64,000 nucleotides of DNA from Nonlabens ulvanivorans (GTDB lineage: Bacteria > Bacteroidota > Bacteroidia > Flavobacteriales > Flavobacteriaceae). The position numbers and the translations under genes were made by a program. Every line of letters begins with the position of its first letter. Position 1 is the first letter of the stretch. The notes under the pieces were generated by a model that worked only from the letters and a program-made list of their open reading frames with translations, searched no databases and was not told the origin of the DNA. This document shows positions 47,553-57,378 of the stretch, piece by piece. The stretch is from NCBI RefSeq assembly GCF_000755285.1, contig NZ_BBMK01000001.1:310001-374000 (forward strand). The letters are read 5' to 3'.

Positions 47553-48857
47553 CTAGTTATTATCTGAATTCTCAATGGTTACCTCCTGAGAGTCATTACT
47601 GGTAATATTAATTGATCGTATCGTTTTATCAATGGCACTAGCTAAATACATATGATCGCCAGCAGAGTTTTTACTAAGTATATTACTCATTAAACAAACT
47701 ACATAATTAGTACCATCTTCATGTTCAACAGTAATGATACTATTCATATAATTGTACCTATTCCCCCCCATGTACTTACCGCATGGTGTTGACTTAGATT
47801 TATCACAGCTATATAAACTACCAGATTTAAAATATACGGCAGCATTATCTAATTGTGGACTATAAGCATATCGTATTCTTCTATCTGTCATATAGAGTAG
47901 TTTTTTTATCTCTAGGCTACTCACTTCATCAATGACACAACCTTGTTCTAATTGCACCATAAATTTCATGAGACCTTTAGGTGTACCTATACTACCACCT
48001 TTACTGCCTACATATTGATCAGGCCCATTAGTAAAAAAGCTACCTAATCGCCACTCATCATGAGTTATACCTAAATTTCTCAAAGGTTGATTCACTAAGT
48101 TAATTGCAATATCTGTAAGTTCAGATTTATCAGCCTTATTAAAATAGGCATCTGCCTCTTTTTGAGTTAAAGTAAAATATGCATCTCCAAAAACGTGCAT
48201 CAATAACGCCTCACGCCAAACTATACTAGCGGCACCATTATTACTAACACTCAACATATGATCTAACCACTCATAAAGACTAAACTGGTCATTAAATACC
48301 ACAGTACGCTTTACCAGTTTATCTTTTTCAAGATCTACCACTGGTATGGTATGGTGATCGTACAGGCCCCAATTACCTGATTGTACTATTTTATTTTTCA
48401 TTAACCGTTGCCTCACAGACCAGTCCTCAGGGCACAGATTACGCAATTCATTAAAAAAAGCCGTTGCTACAGCAATTTTACCTACACTACCAGGTTGAAA
48501 ACCAGAATTCTCATTGAGTTGAGCATATTTGGGGGGGTTATTAATATTAGTAATATCCATAACGGCAATACCGTAACCCGAACTATTAGGAAAAAGTCTG
48601 CGCATTTTAGCTTGAAACTCCTTATCCACAACCATTAAAGAATCTACTGGTTTTGTGTCCTCACAAAGCCATAAATTCACCTCATCACTTTTTTTAAAAG
48701 AGCCAGGTTTTAAATATCTCTCTACGAGTGTACTATCTAAAGTTTTCTCTAATCGTTTCAGACGTTTAATCCCTGTAGATTGATAACCATCTATAGGATA
48801 CAACAATGCCAATATTAATACTACAGACACTGAAATACTATATCTAAGAATATTCAT
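47553..48857 (-). CDS. Secreted serine hydrolase, penicillin-binding-like
   Basis: A 434-residue protein with an N-terminal export signal or anchor (VSVVLILALLYPIDG). Catalytic motifs of the beta-lactamase/DD-peptidase fold: GSVGK (Ser-x-x-Lys, about 125), SVSNN (Ser-x-Asn, about 213) and FKSGSLY (Lys-Ser-Gly, about 339). Two Cys near WLCEDTK and CSKST. G7/C7 tracts at 47763-47769 and 48531-48537. Its ATG overlaps the stop of the upstream dikinase-like gene by one base (TAATG), so the two are made together. Convergent with the transporter-like gene, 1 base apart. Confidence 0.8.
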   Translation of the reverse strand: MNILRYSISVSVVLILALLYPIDGYQSTGIKRLKRLEKTLDSTLVERYLKPGSFKKSDEVNLWLCEDTKPVDSLMVVDKEFQAKMRRLFPNSSGYGIAVMDITNINNPPKYAQLNENSGFQPGSVGKIAVATAFFNELRNLCPEDWSVRQRLMKNKIVQSGNWGLYDHHTIPVVDLEKDKLVKRTVVFNDQFSLYEWLDHMLSVSNNGAASIVWREALLMHVFGDAYFTLTQKEADAYFNKADKSELTDIAINLVNQPLRNLGITHDEWRLGSFFTNGPDQYVGSKGGSIGTPKGLMKFMVQLEQGCVIDEVSSLEIKKLLYMTDRRIRYAYSPQLDNAAVYFKSGSLYSCDKSKSTPCGKYMGGNRYNYMNSIITVEHEDGTNYVVCLMSNILSKNSAGDHMYLASAIDKTIRSINITSNDSQEVTIENSDNN

Positions 48858-51776
48858 TATAATGCGATTTGTTTATTAATAAGTAACTCAGTATTATAAT
48901 CTGTTTTCTGATCCATTTTCAATAAATAAGAGTTAGTTATAGCATTACTATTCTCTACAAATGGACGTATTTGAAATAGGTATAATTTATTATTCTTAAA
49001 GCCTAACTCAATATCCCATGCACCATCATAAGAACCATCTTTAGAACTAGGCATGGTTTGATGTGCGCTTATAGCAAATTGCTGTATTTCTTTAAGATTA
49101 TCTTTACTAATAATAGGATTATTAAAATTGACAAATTCCATTCTCGAACCACCTTCAGCCGGTAATTTACGTTGCGTGCGTTCTCTAGCCGGTGCTACTA
49201 GTTGACTGTTGCCTTGATTATCGACTATAAAAGTTTCTGCACTTTGACCATCTACTGCTCCACCAGCACCACGGCTCATTGCAATCGTGATACCATCAGC
49301 ATTTTGATGAACAAAATCCTTAGTAATCAACACACCGCTATAATCTACATCCACAGTAGGTATTACTAGAATAGATGGATAAACATTTTCTGGATTCTCT
49401 AAATAAGCTTGCCTCCATTTAAAACTACGCTCTGTATAAGGACTAGCCCACACATCTCTTATTCCTTTCATTATTTTTTCTTCGCTCACCACATTAAAAA
49501 CGGTCAGGTTTAAACCTGCACCGGTAAATTCCTCGAGATCTTCCATGTTGGTGTCACTTCTTAAAAAAACTGGAACTTTACCCATATCGTTCCCTAGAAT
49601 TCCTCTAAAATCCTTTTTTAACTCTTTTATAAATTCTGACTTGATAGGCATCCTAGCGATAGCCTCCCTTAAAACTGCTAGTTGTTCCAATTGATATTTT
49701 TCTACATCTGCTGTAGAGGATCCAGTATCTTTTAATTGTCTCGCTTTCGCGAAAGCGGACTCTAAGAAGTCCCAGTAACTACCATCTGTTTCAGGCATAT
49801 TTTGAGACATGTGATTTCTAAAAACTCCAAAAGGAATTATAATACCATTTACAACATGGTCAGGAAACAACTGTTTCAATTGACCAAGATTAGCAGCTTT
49901 AGGACCACATAAAACCCCACTGTCTGCGCTATTAACACTAGCCATATCAATAGGCACAACGATGTCTAACTTCAATTTTTCTTCAGAAATACGGATGGTT
50001 TTCTTCTCTTTTTGTTGGTTCTTATTGAATAATGATTGCTCTTCGTCATCCATCTCGTTAGCAGGTTTTATAACCACTGCACCACGATCACTTACAGCAT
50101 AAAACACCTGTCTCCCATTATAATCCTTAAGGTCTGAAAGATTATCTGCACTGATGGCACTATTAGGAATTCCTAAGTTGCGCGCTAGTAATTGTACATG
50201 AGAGACTAGATTACCTTCTGATACTGTAGCAATACCTGCAACTGGTTTTAAATCGCTAGGTGGATTATCAAATACATATATTTTTTTTGGGTCTACGGTC
50301 ATCCCTTCTGCATTACCTGTTACGACTACTAGTTCTCCTTGAGTATATCCTGGATTAAGACCTCTTACAGTACTAATATTACTCAGTACTGGGATGTATG
50401 TTGAACTACCTAACTGTCTTGAGATTAAACCAGAAAACTCACCTATTGAAGAACCTAGAGGTAATAATAATGAACTGCGTATACGGTCATCATAAAATCC
50501 ATATGATAAAGGCTCAAAACCGGTATACTCTTCTACAACATCTCCATAAATACTGTTGACCATACCTGTTCCCCCCCAAGATACCTGATTGCGAGCTACG
50601 TTTATGAAATCCATCAACTGGTTTGCGGTGATGGTTGCATCAGTACTTAACAGTAACTGATCCTCAACGGCATCCCATTCCCATTTCTCTACATAACCCG
50701 AGCTAGCCAATGCCTCACTGAGCGCATGTACTTTATCCATATGTTCTCTTATCGTTGCAGGAATCCACTGCGATGACTTCTGAAATATCAACTCTTCTAG
50801 TCGTAAGCTAAGTTCTAATGCACTAGTACGTCTAGTTCCTCTTCTATCTTCTTGAATATTATAACGTATATCGCACATCAATCCTGATGCTGCTGGTATG
50901 ATTATAGAAGGATCTGTTTCTTGAGCATAGGTCTTAGAAAACCAATCTGTTTGCGTTTTTAAGTAACTGTCATTATCCCAATCAGAAACCATTTGAGCAA
51001 GTTCACTAATGCTTACAGGTTCAAAAAACTCTTTCATGTCTGTTATGAGTTTTTGAAAGTCAGCCAGCGTTTGCTCGTTTAAAGTAGACTTGTTAGCATC
51101 ATACCACTCTTGAACCTTTTGAATGTCTCTTGACTCTGGATTACCATGAATTTTAATCCTGATATCCATAAATTTAGGATACTTTTCTGCAATTACTTTA
51201 CTAGTGCTTCTTATATCTTGAGCAAGATTGGTATCTCCATCATGTGGAATATCTCTAAGGCTTTCTCTAATTAAAAAAAAAGTCTTGGTCTAAAATCTGA
51301 TTACTAGAAAGTATGGTATAATAAAACTTACGTCCCCCCCATTCTTCCTCGTCCTCAATTTGCTTTGCGCCGCGATAATATTTTGATTTTTCTTGAATCC
51401 ATCCATTATCTACACTTTCTAAATAACGCTGTAATTGATATTGTTTTACTCTACTATGGTTGAATGAAGCATCCCAAAAGCCCCATACATCGTTTGATGC
51501 TAATATTTCTCCTAGATAAATATGTCTACTTTTGGCTAGACTTACGACATCTGACTTATAACTAGCATGTTGAATTCCACCACCTATAGCATCTGGACAT
51601 GGATCTTTTGCATCTCTTATAGTTCCATCTTCACAAAACCAATTGATTTCTTTATAGGGACCACGGTCTAGGCCTCTATAACTATCAATTTGACTTGTAA
51701 TTTTCACATCATCATATAGTTGACTCCAAGAAAATACAGGTAATAATAGTATGAAGTAAAAGTGTTTAATAAGCAT
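48857..51776 (-). CDS. Exported dikinase-like protein, glucan water dikinase-type order (frameshifted)
   Basis: 972 residues after repair. Signal peptide MLIKHFYFILLLPVFSWSQ; N-terminal region without known fold (Cys in NWFCEDGTIRDAKDPC); phosphohistidine domain at about 470-560 with catalytic His in NLVSHVQLLARNLGIPN; then a PEP-synthase-type ATP-grasp domain to the end (CGPKAANLGQLKQLFPD, PFGVFRNHM, VFLRSDTNMEDL, LYLFQIRPF). The His-then-ATP-grasp order is that of glucan water dikinases, reverse of PEP synthase. Frame: A9 at 51273-51281 (T9 in the gene) should be T8 (DQDFFLIRESLRDIPHDGD). Catalytic activity outside the cytoplasm would need ATP there. Palindrome copy 12 encodes SAFAKA. Confidence 0.78.
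49742..49757. repeat. 16-bp palindrome, copy 12 (in dikinase-like gene)
   Basis: Perfect CGCTTTCGCGAAAGCG; encodes AFAKA in a variable helix of the ATP-grasp domain. Confidence 0.95.
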
Positions 51777-51857
51777 GTAGCTGGTTTTACTCAAAGGTAA
51801 ACAGCTAAGTTGTTAAAATAATGAGAATTTAGATAGGTTTATAATAAAAATACAGCG

Positions 51858-52465
51858 TTATACAACCTCTCTTAACATACTGATCAAGTCGTTCTCGGTA
51901 TCTTTTCCTTTGTCTTTATTATACCAGTTTTGAAGCTCTTGTTTAAACTCTGGAGAAAGCGCCCCCCCTTTTGCAGCTTTTTCATCTGCAACAAGTTGAG
52001 TCGCTTTAGTAGGTCTAGGTCCCATGTTGTCACTGGCAGTCCAGTATTTTTATCGACAAGAATTAGTTTTGCAATAGCACGACCACCATTAGTTAAAAAC
52101 CGTTCCATTAATAATGGGTTTTCATCACGCAACACTACCTTAAAATCTACTCCGGCAGCTTGCGCTACCTTATTCATCATGGGCATGGTTTGCGCAGCAT
52201 CACCACACCAGCTTTCGGTAATAATTAAAAAGTAAACATCTTTATCAAAAGAATTTAGAAACTCTTGATATTGTGGTAAGATTTTTAAAGTCTTATCCAA
52301 TCGTTTCATACGCTGGTTGTTGAGCTTAGTATACTCTGCGAGTGCTTCTGTCACCTCATCACCGCTATTAGTTCCATTAACGGTATGCGCCTCTACAAAG
52401 GCTCTATACTGCTCATAAGATATAGACTTATTTGCTGCATCTTTTATAATCTGTTGTAATTCCAT
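51858..52465 (-). CDS. Thioredoxin-family protein (frameshifted)
   Basis: 202 residues after repair, start MELQQIIKD at 52465. A thioredoxin-fold core with VYFLIITESWCGDAAQTMPMM (about 75) carrying W-C-G-D-A, so one Cys only in the usual CxxC place, then AAGVDFKVVLRDENPLLMERFLTNGGRAIAKLI and the cis-Pro region LPVTTWGPRPTKATQLV. The frame breaks at 52021-52023: GGG should be GGGG. The repaired tail reads GGALSPEFKQELQNWYNKD and ends at 51858. Known as a 'thioredoxin family protein' in this phylum; likely a thiol-based reductase or resolving partner. Confidence 0.85.
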
Positions 52466-52534
52466 AATACAAAAGTAAGTCAGCTTATAACATGTATAAA
52501 ATGACAAATGTCACTGGTTATGTGAAATTATTCC

Positions 52535-52933
52535 CTAATATTTAAAGCGTCTGTTTTCCTTTTTCTCACTATGCTTTTTTTTATCGTTTAAACGCTTGCG
52601 TTTAACAGATTTGGGCGTGGTTCTTTTCTTTCTTAGTTTTTGCACTATTAATGCTCCATTAAGCAAACCGATAAACCGCTTAAAAACTAATTCTTTATTA
52701 CTGGATTGACTTCTAGAATCCTGACAACTCAATTGCAATGTACCATCCTTTGTCAATCGGTTTTGTAATTTTAATAAAATACGCTCGTGTTCTACATCAG
52801 TAAATGCAATGCTTTGACCAGCATCCCATTCTAGCAAAACTTTAGTAGCAACTTTATTGGCGTGTTGCCCACCAGGACCACTACTCGCTACAGCTTTGTA
52901 ATTTACTTCTCTATGTAACTGACCTAGATCCAT
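52535..52933 (-). CDS. arfB: Alternative ribosome-rescue factor ArfB
   Basis: A 132-residue release-factor-like protein with the GGQ motif in VASSGPGGQHANKVATKV (about 15-33) and the basic, unstructured C-terminal tail (KKRTTPKSVKRKRLNDKKKH) that enters the empty mRNA channel. ArfB hydrolyses peptidyl-tRNA on stalled ribosomes. The stop of the DUF4301 gene is directly adjacent, so both are likely cotranscribed. Confidence 0.93.
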   Translation of the reverse strand: MDLGQLHREVNYKAVASSGPGGQHANKVATKVLLEWDAGQSIAFTDVEHERILLKLQNRLTKDGTLQLSCQDSRSQSSNKELVFKRFIGLLNGALIVQKLRKKRTTPKSVKRKRLNDKKKHSEKKENRRFKY

Positions 52934-54487
52934 CTAATTTTGATGTGCCGGTTTTAATAAATCATTTACTGTTTTCACGGGATTGAAAGTAATTAAAGGA
53001 ACTTCAACAAAAACACTGTTCCAATATGCCATTCCACCATTCCATAAACCAGGAAGTTCTTGAGCTTTTATATCCATACCTAATCTAGATTTATGTGTTA
53101 TAAAACCAGTCTGCTCATCACAAAAATCTAACAGATTAAATTTATTTCCTTTATAATCTCGTACCGCACATACTAAATCTACTGGATTAAAATGAGTACT
53201 CTTATTTGCTATGGCAACTTGCTGCGTATTGCTTTTGTCTATTTGCGCACCTTCTATAATCTCTATAGAAAGTTCACCTTTCTGATTATATACCCAAAAA
53301 GGCCCACCACCAGGCTCGCCTTCATTTTTTACCATACCACAGACCCTTAATGGTCGATTAAGTCGATTAAATAAATACTCGAGCTGAAATTCTCTAGCAT
53401 ATTTTTTATAATCTGATGGCAATACTGCACTTAATTGCGTCGTTAAAAACTCTTCTATCTCGATTTTCAGAATTTCATCGACTTTATTCTCCTCAATAAG
53501 TCTTAAATATTTAAAACATTGCTCTTGTAAGGTTAGTAAAAGACCAGCTAGTGATTTCTTATAATCGCCTACCTCTTGCTCTAGCGATGACACAGTAACA
53601 TTATCTATATTTTTTATAAAAATAACATCAGCATCAAGATCATTGAGATTCATTAGTAAAGCTCCATGCCCAGAAGGTCTGAAGAAAAGATCACCAGTTT
53701 CAGTAACTATAGGTTGGTTTTTATAGTCTACGGCGATAGTATCTGTAGAGGACTTTTGATGCGAGAATTCAATTTCAAACTCTGTACCTGTTTTACATTC
53801 TACAATCTTTTCAATTCGGTCAAATTCCGCGTTGAAATGATCTTTAAAATTCTCGGCAATAGTAAAATGCAGTCTTGCTTGCTTATTTGTTGAAGCATAA
53901 ATACTTGCTTCAAAAAGATGCTCTTCAAATGCCGTGGCACTATGATCCTTATATCTATGGAACGGTACTAAACCTTTAGGCATTTGTCCATAATTAAGTC
54001 CATCTATCTCGAGCATTTGCTTAATAAATAGCAGCTTCTTTTCACGATCTGCTTTTGCGTGCCACTCTTCAAATGTTGTTTTAAGTGAGGTCATTACCTC
54101 GTCATAGAATGGAAATTTTTCTAAAGCAATAAAGAATGTAAATAATTCTTGTGCTTTATTTTTATTTATAAAAGAGTTTATAGAATCCTCACAAGGATCA
54201 AAATCCTTTAAAAACTCATGTAAAAACCTGAACATTCTAGTCGCAGCACCACTAGCTGGAACAAACTTTAGAACCTGTAAATCACTTATTTTTTCTTCAA
54301 ACTCATTACGATAGTACAAATGGTCTGCTTCTTTAAACCTTATGATACCATCTGACACAACTGCTGGCCGATCTAACTTTACAACGGGAAATCCTGTCTT
54401 AAAACGCTCAACTTGCTTTAAGATAGTATCTGTAGTGATATTTTTACTTTCCAGTTGCGCTAGTTGTTGTTTAGTAAACTTGATCAT
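52934..54487 (-). CDS. DUF4301 protein
   Basis: A 517-residue cytoplasmic protein of the DUF4301 family. The stretch QVLKFVPASGAATRMFRFLHEFL near residue 80 is the family hallmark and looks like a nucleotidyltransferase-type phosphate-binding loop; further conserved parts are LFFRPSGHGALLMNLNDLDADVIFIKNIDN and the C-terminal PLITFNPVKTVNDLL. Activity unknown; a sugar nucleotidyltransferase-like role is inferred. Overlaps the upstream NadR-like gene by 4 bases. Confidence 0.85.
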   Translation of the reverse strand: MIKFTKQQLAQLESKNITTDTILKQVERFKTGFPVVKLDRPAVVSDGIIRFKEADHLYYRNEFEEKISDLQVLKFVPASGAATRMFRFLHEFLKDFDPCEDSINSFINKNKAQELFTFFIALEKFPFYDEVMTSLKTTFEEWHAKADREKKLLFIKQMLEIDGLNYGQMPKGLVPFHRYKDHSATAFEEHLFEASIYASTNKQARLHFTIAENFKDHFNAEFDRIEKIVECKTGTEFEIEFSHQKSSTDTIAVDYKNQPIVTETGDLFFRPSGHGALLMNLNDLDADVIFIKNIDNVTVSSLEQEVGDYKKSLAGLLLTLQEQCFKYLRLIEENKVDEILKIEIEEFLTTQLSAVLPSDYKKYAREFQLEYLFNRLNRPLRVCGMVKNEGEPGGGPFWVYNQKGELSIEIIEGAQIDKSNTQQVAIANKSTHFNPVDLVCAVRDYKGNKFNLLDFCDEQTGFITHKSRLGMDIKAQELPGLWNGGMAYWNSVFVEVPLITFNPVKTVNDLLKPAHQN

Positions 54488-55041
54488 TTAGACTCATTTT
54501 CTATCGCCTTTATTGCATTTTCAAATCTTTGAGTATCCAACCCATCTACGATTTTATAAGGCTTATTAAACTTATTGAGTGCCGCTAGAAACAACTCAAA
54601 CATTTCTTCTCGACGTTCTGGCCGGTCTCGCAAATCATCTGGAGTCCAAGGAACGTCTACTTGTAATAGTAAATATAACTCATATGACGATTCTTCCACA
54701 GCATTTATAAGTTCTTGCGGTGCCTGGTTGAAATATGCCATACAATACACATAGGTTTCTAACACATCTGTATCACAAAAAAGATAATCCTGAGCTTTAC
54801 TTACTGCATTGTTTTCTAGATTTCTTTGACCTATTGCAATAGGTAAGATATCATCATAACTACAAACTTCTCCAGTATGGTTAAATTTATCCTGCAGATA
54901 TTCTCTAGCAAATTCTTCTATTAAGACAGTATTGTAATGTTGAGCTAGCTTTCGCGAAAGCGTACTCTTACCAGTACTTTCTGGTCCATATAAAACTATT
55001 CTTTTCCCAGAATAGGCTGCTTGTTGAGATATTTTTTCCAT
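54484..55041 (-). CDS. NadR-type ATP-binding kinase (ribosylnicotinamide kinase domain)
   Basis: A 185-residue P-loop kinase: RIVLYGPESTGKSTLSRKLAQHY (Walker A), EEFAREYLQDKF and FCDTDVLETYVYCMAYF, then VPWTPDDLRDRPERR. This is the C-terminal kinase domain of NadR alone, phosphorylating nicotinamide riboside to NMN; the nucleotidyltransferase half is missing. It overlaps pnuC by 46 bases. Because the next upstream gene is a YkoF-like thiamine binder, a thiamine-type kinase role is a possible alternative. Palindrome copy 13 encodes LSRKLAQ right behind the P-loop. Confidence 0.85.
   Translation of the reverse strand: MEKISQQAAYSGKRIVLYGPESTGKSTLSRKLAQHYNTVLIEEFAREYLQDKFNHTGEVCSYDDILPIAIGQRNLENNAVSKAQDYLFCDTDVLETYVYCMAYFNQAPQELINAVEESSYELYLLLQVDVPWTPDDLRDRPERREEMFELFLAALNKFNKPYKIVDGLDTQRFENAIKAIENESK
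54948..54961. repeat. Palindrome, copy 13 (in NadR-like gene)
   Basis: GCTTTCGCGAAAGC; encodes LSRK in the helix right after Walker A. Confidence 0.88.
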
Positions 55042-55634
55042 TCCAAATAACCGTAGTAAGCAATAATAGCGAGAAATAAATAAAGTAGTGCACTGAAACT
55101 GTATCCTTTATAAAAATATAACGGAACGGATATGACATTTCCAACCAGTAAAACTATCCAATGCTCCAGCTTACGACGCGCCATTAACCACATACCAGCA
55201 AAGAAAATTCCCGTAGTAAGCATATCAATATATGAAACTGTACTCTCTAGCCTGTCTGTATAAAAGTATAAAAAGAAGATAGCAACGGCAGCAGCAATGA
55301 GTAGCAGGAAACTAACAAGCCATTCATCCCTGCTAACCTTAGTAATAAGCGTTTCATGAGTAACGTCTACTTTGCGCGTCCAGATATACCAACCATAAAT
55401 ACTCATTATGAAGTAATAAATATTAATCACCATATCACCTAGCAAATTCCACTGCCATAAAAGATATGAGAATATCAAGGTACTAATTATTCCAAAAGGA
55501 AAAACCAAAATATTATTGCGTTTAGAAAACAACACACTCATAACAGATGCAACCACCATTATAAGCTCTAATACAATATGAGAAGTTTTATAATCTCTGT
55601 ACTGACCAAATATGAATTCTATAACCTCACTCAT
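54996..55634 (-). CDS. pnuC: PnuC-family vitamin transporter
   Basis: A 212-residue, seven-helix membrane protein. ELIMVVASVMSVLFSKRNNILVFPFGIISTL and the C-terminal WIVLLVGNVISVPLYFYKGY plus LFLAIIAYYGYLEWKKYL are typical PnuC elements. PnuC imports nicotinamide riboside by facilitated diffusion, trapped by the downstream kinase (46-base overlap). In Bacteroidota close relatives (PnuT) carry thiamine, and a YkoF-like gene lies directly upstream, so the true substrate is open. Confidence 0.88.
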   Translation of the reverse strand: MSEVIEFIFGQYRDYKTSHIVLELIMVVASVMSVLFSKRNNILVFPFGIISTLIFSYLLWQWNLLGDMVINIYYFIMSIYGWYIWTRKVDVTHETLITKVSRDEWLVSFLLLIAAAVAIFFLYFYTDRLESTVSYIDMLTTGIFFAGMWLMARRKLEHWIVLLVGNVISVPLYFYKGYSFSALLYLFLAIIAYYGYLEWKKYLNKQPILGKE

Positions 55635-55894
55635 CTAAAAGAAGGTTCATAATCACTACGATCTGTCTTTACTACTTTCATATAAAATAAAACAGCTTTA
55701 GTTTGTTCCATACTTTTCGACATTTCTCGAGTTAAAAACTGCATTAATGGAACAAAATCCCCATAAATTTGAGTCGCCAGCGGATTTTCCAATACCGTAA
55801 ATTCTGAGTCGCGTAGCGTTTTGATGAAATCAATAATGTGCTGTTCATAGTCGTCTTGTAATGGCGACATAGTTAATTCAATTGATGCTTTCAT
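55631..55894 (-). CDS. YkoF/DUF77-like small-molecule-binding protein
   Basis: An 87-residue alpha-beta protein, ferredoxin-like: IELTMSPLQDDYEQHIIDFI, FTVLENPLATQIYGDF, KAVLFYMKVVK. The strand-helix-strand layout and the TQIYGD segment fit the YkoF/thiamine-binding (DUF77) group that binds the pyrimidine part of thiamine. It overlaps pnuC by 4 bases and belongs to the same operon. Confidence 0.75.
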   Translation of the reverse strand: MKASIELTMSPLQDDYEQHIIDFIKTLRDSEFTVLENPLATQIYGDFVPLMQFLTREMSKSMEQTKAVLFYMKVVKTDRSDYEPSFR

Positions 55895-55903
55895 GCTTAG
55901 TTT

Positions 55904-56633
55904 TTAATTCCAATTAATTTTTTGTTCAATTGCTGTACCAATTACGAGCATATCAGCACCAGCGAGATAGCTAGATTCTAGCTGTTGTAAAGATCGCAAG
56001 CCACCGCCAACTATTAAAGGAATCTCCAGCTGATTTTTTACAGATTTTATGATTTCTGGCTTTACCGGTGTAATAGCACCACTACCTGCCTCTAGATAAA
56101 TCAATTGATTCCCCCATTAACTGGCCAGCAAATGCTGTGTGAACTATAAATTCTGGATCGTACTGAGATAATGGTAAAGTTTGAGAAACTCGTTGCACTG
56201 CACTTTCATGACCACCATCGATTAATAAATAACCCGTCGGCACGATTTCCAACTTACTTTTCAATAACTGCGCAGCAGCCTGTCGTTGTTGTCTTATTAA
56301 ATAATCAGGATTGTCTCCAGAAATTAAATTGAGAAACAACAAGCCATCAGCATTTTCGGTAAGTTGATGATGTGATCCAGGAAAGATAACGATCGGTATC
56401 TTTATAATTTCTTTTGCAGCAGTAATCCACTTATCGAGATCTACATTTACCATTGTGCTGCCACCTACAAAAAGTACAAAATACTCGACATCAACCTCTT
56501 TTTGAATTAGGATTCTGAGGTCATTAATTTCATCAAAGGTGTCTATTAAATCTTCAATCCTTGTTTTTTCAGGGTCGATTAAAAAAGCCATCGATCGAGT
56601 TGCTTGTTGAATACCTCTTAAAAATTTAAGCAT
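55904..56633 (-). CDS. Geranylgeranylglyceryl phosphate synthase family protein (frameshifted)
   Basis: 242 residues after repair. TIM-barrel of the GGGPS/PcrB family: AFLIDPEKTRIEDL at the start, VGGSTMVN, IPIVIFPGSHHQLTENADGLLFLNLISGDNPDYL, IVPTGYLLIDGG, then LIYLEAGSGAITPVKPEI and PLIVGGGLRSLQQLESSYLAGADMLVIGT. It joins glycerol-1-phosphate to a polyprenyl diphosphate. The G5 tract 56111-56115 breaks the frame; with G4 the text reads QLMGNQLIYLEAGSGA. In Bacteroidota the lipid product is not well known. Overlaps the Sfp-type gene by 8 bases. Confidence 0.88.
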
Positions 56634-57264
56634 TGTAAGCTGGTAGTATATAAGCCATCATAAAATCTTCTAATCGTTGAAAGTATACATCATACTTAAA
56701 GTTATCACCGTTATAGATTATTCTAGAAATAGTATGATTTAAATCCAATTCAAAAGGCTCTACATAACAATGCGCTTTAAATCCCAGACCTTTTGTCCCA
56801 TAAAGCTTATACATAGATTCTTTGGCACCCCCCCAAATTACCGTCAACGATTCTATCGGGTCATCTAGTTCTTTTACAAACTCTTCTTCATAACCTATAA
56901 ACTTTGGCGCGATACGTTGAATTTTATCGCGCAGTTTTTCTATATCAATTCCTACTGCAGCATCACTAACGATAATTGCGGTAAATTCATAACTATGTGT
57001 AATCGATATATTTTTACCATCATCTAAGTGTGGTTTACCGTCCACCGAGTAATATAAATTTTGATCTGTATATCCAGCTTCTCTCAAAAGATGTCTAATA
57101 CTTAAAAAACCACGTCTGTGTAGCTCTGAGCTCATAGTAAACAATCTATTTACAGAGTTCTCAGATAATTCTAATCCAGTGCGCAACCACGCCTCAGACT
57201 CTGTTATGTTCCAGATATATACGGTTGTATTTTCTCTATTTGTTAGGGTTTTGTAAAGAGGCAC
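56626..57264 (-). CDS. 4'-phosphopantetheinyl transferase (Sfp-type)
   Basis: A 212-residue Sfp-superfamily protein moving phosphopantetheine from CoA to carrier proteins. Motifs: ISITHSYEFTAIIVSDAAVGIDIEKLRDKI (GxDxE at about 110) and the WxxKE motif, here read IWGGAKESMYKLYGTKG. The family has W-G-A-K-E in this place; the additional Gly comes from a G7 tract at 56828-56834 and would disturb a metal/catalytic element, so a G4 reading is likely. First gene of the run down to arfB. Confidence 0.9.
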   Translation of the reverse strand: MPLYKTLTNRENTTVYIWNITESEAWLRTGLELSENSVNRLFTMSSELHRRGFLSIRHLLREAGYTDQNLYYSVDGKPHLDDGKNISITHSYEFTAIIVSDAAVGIDIEKLRDKIQRIAPKFIGYEEEFVKELDDPIESLTVIWGGAKESMYKLYGTKGLGFKAHCYVEPFELDLNHTISRIIYNGDNFKYDVYFQRLEDFMMAYILPAYNA

Positions 57265-57284
57265 GAGAATCGATTAGTTTTTTG

Positions 57285-57360
57285 TAAATTTGCAGCCGCA
57301 ATTTAAGCAAATAACAGCTTTTAATTTGTTGATTTTTAAACATATCAACGACATAAAGCT
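57285..57360 (+). promoter_or_regulatory. ahcY upstream region: -7 box and leader hairpin
   Basis: TAAATTTG at 57285-57292 fits the Bacteroidota -7 box; no good -33 at 19-21 bases. The leader contains nested arms AGCTTT/AAAGCT (57316-57321 and 57355-57360) and GTTGAT/ATCAAC (57328-57333 and 57344-57349). No known riboswitch was recognised. Confidence 0.4.
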
Positions 57361-57378
57361 AACACATTAAAATTCATT

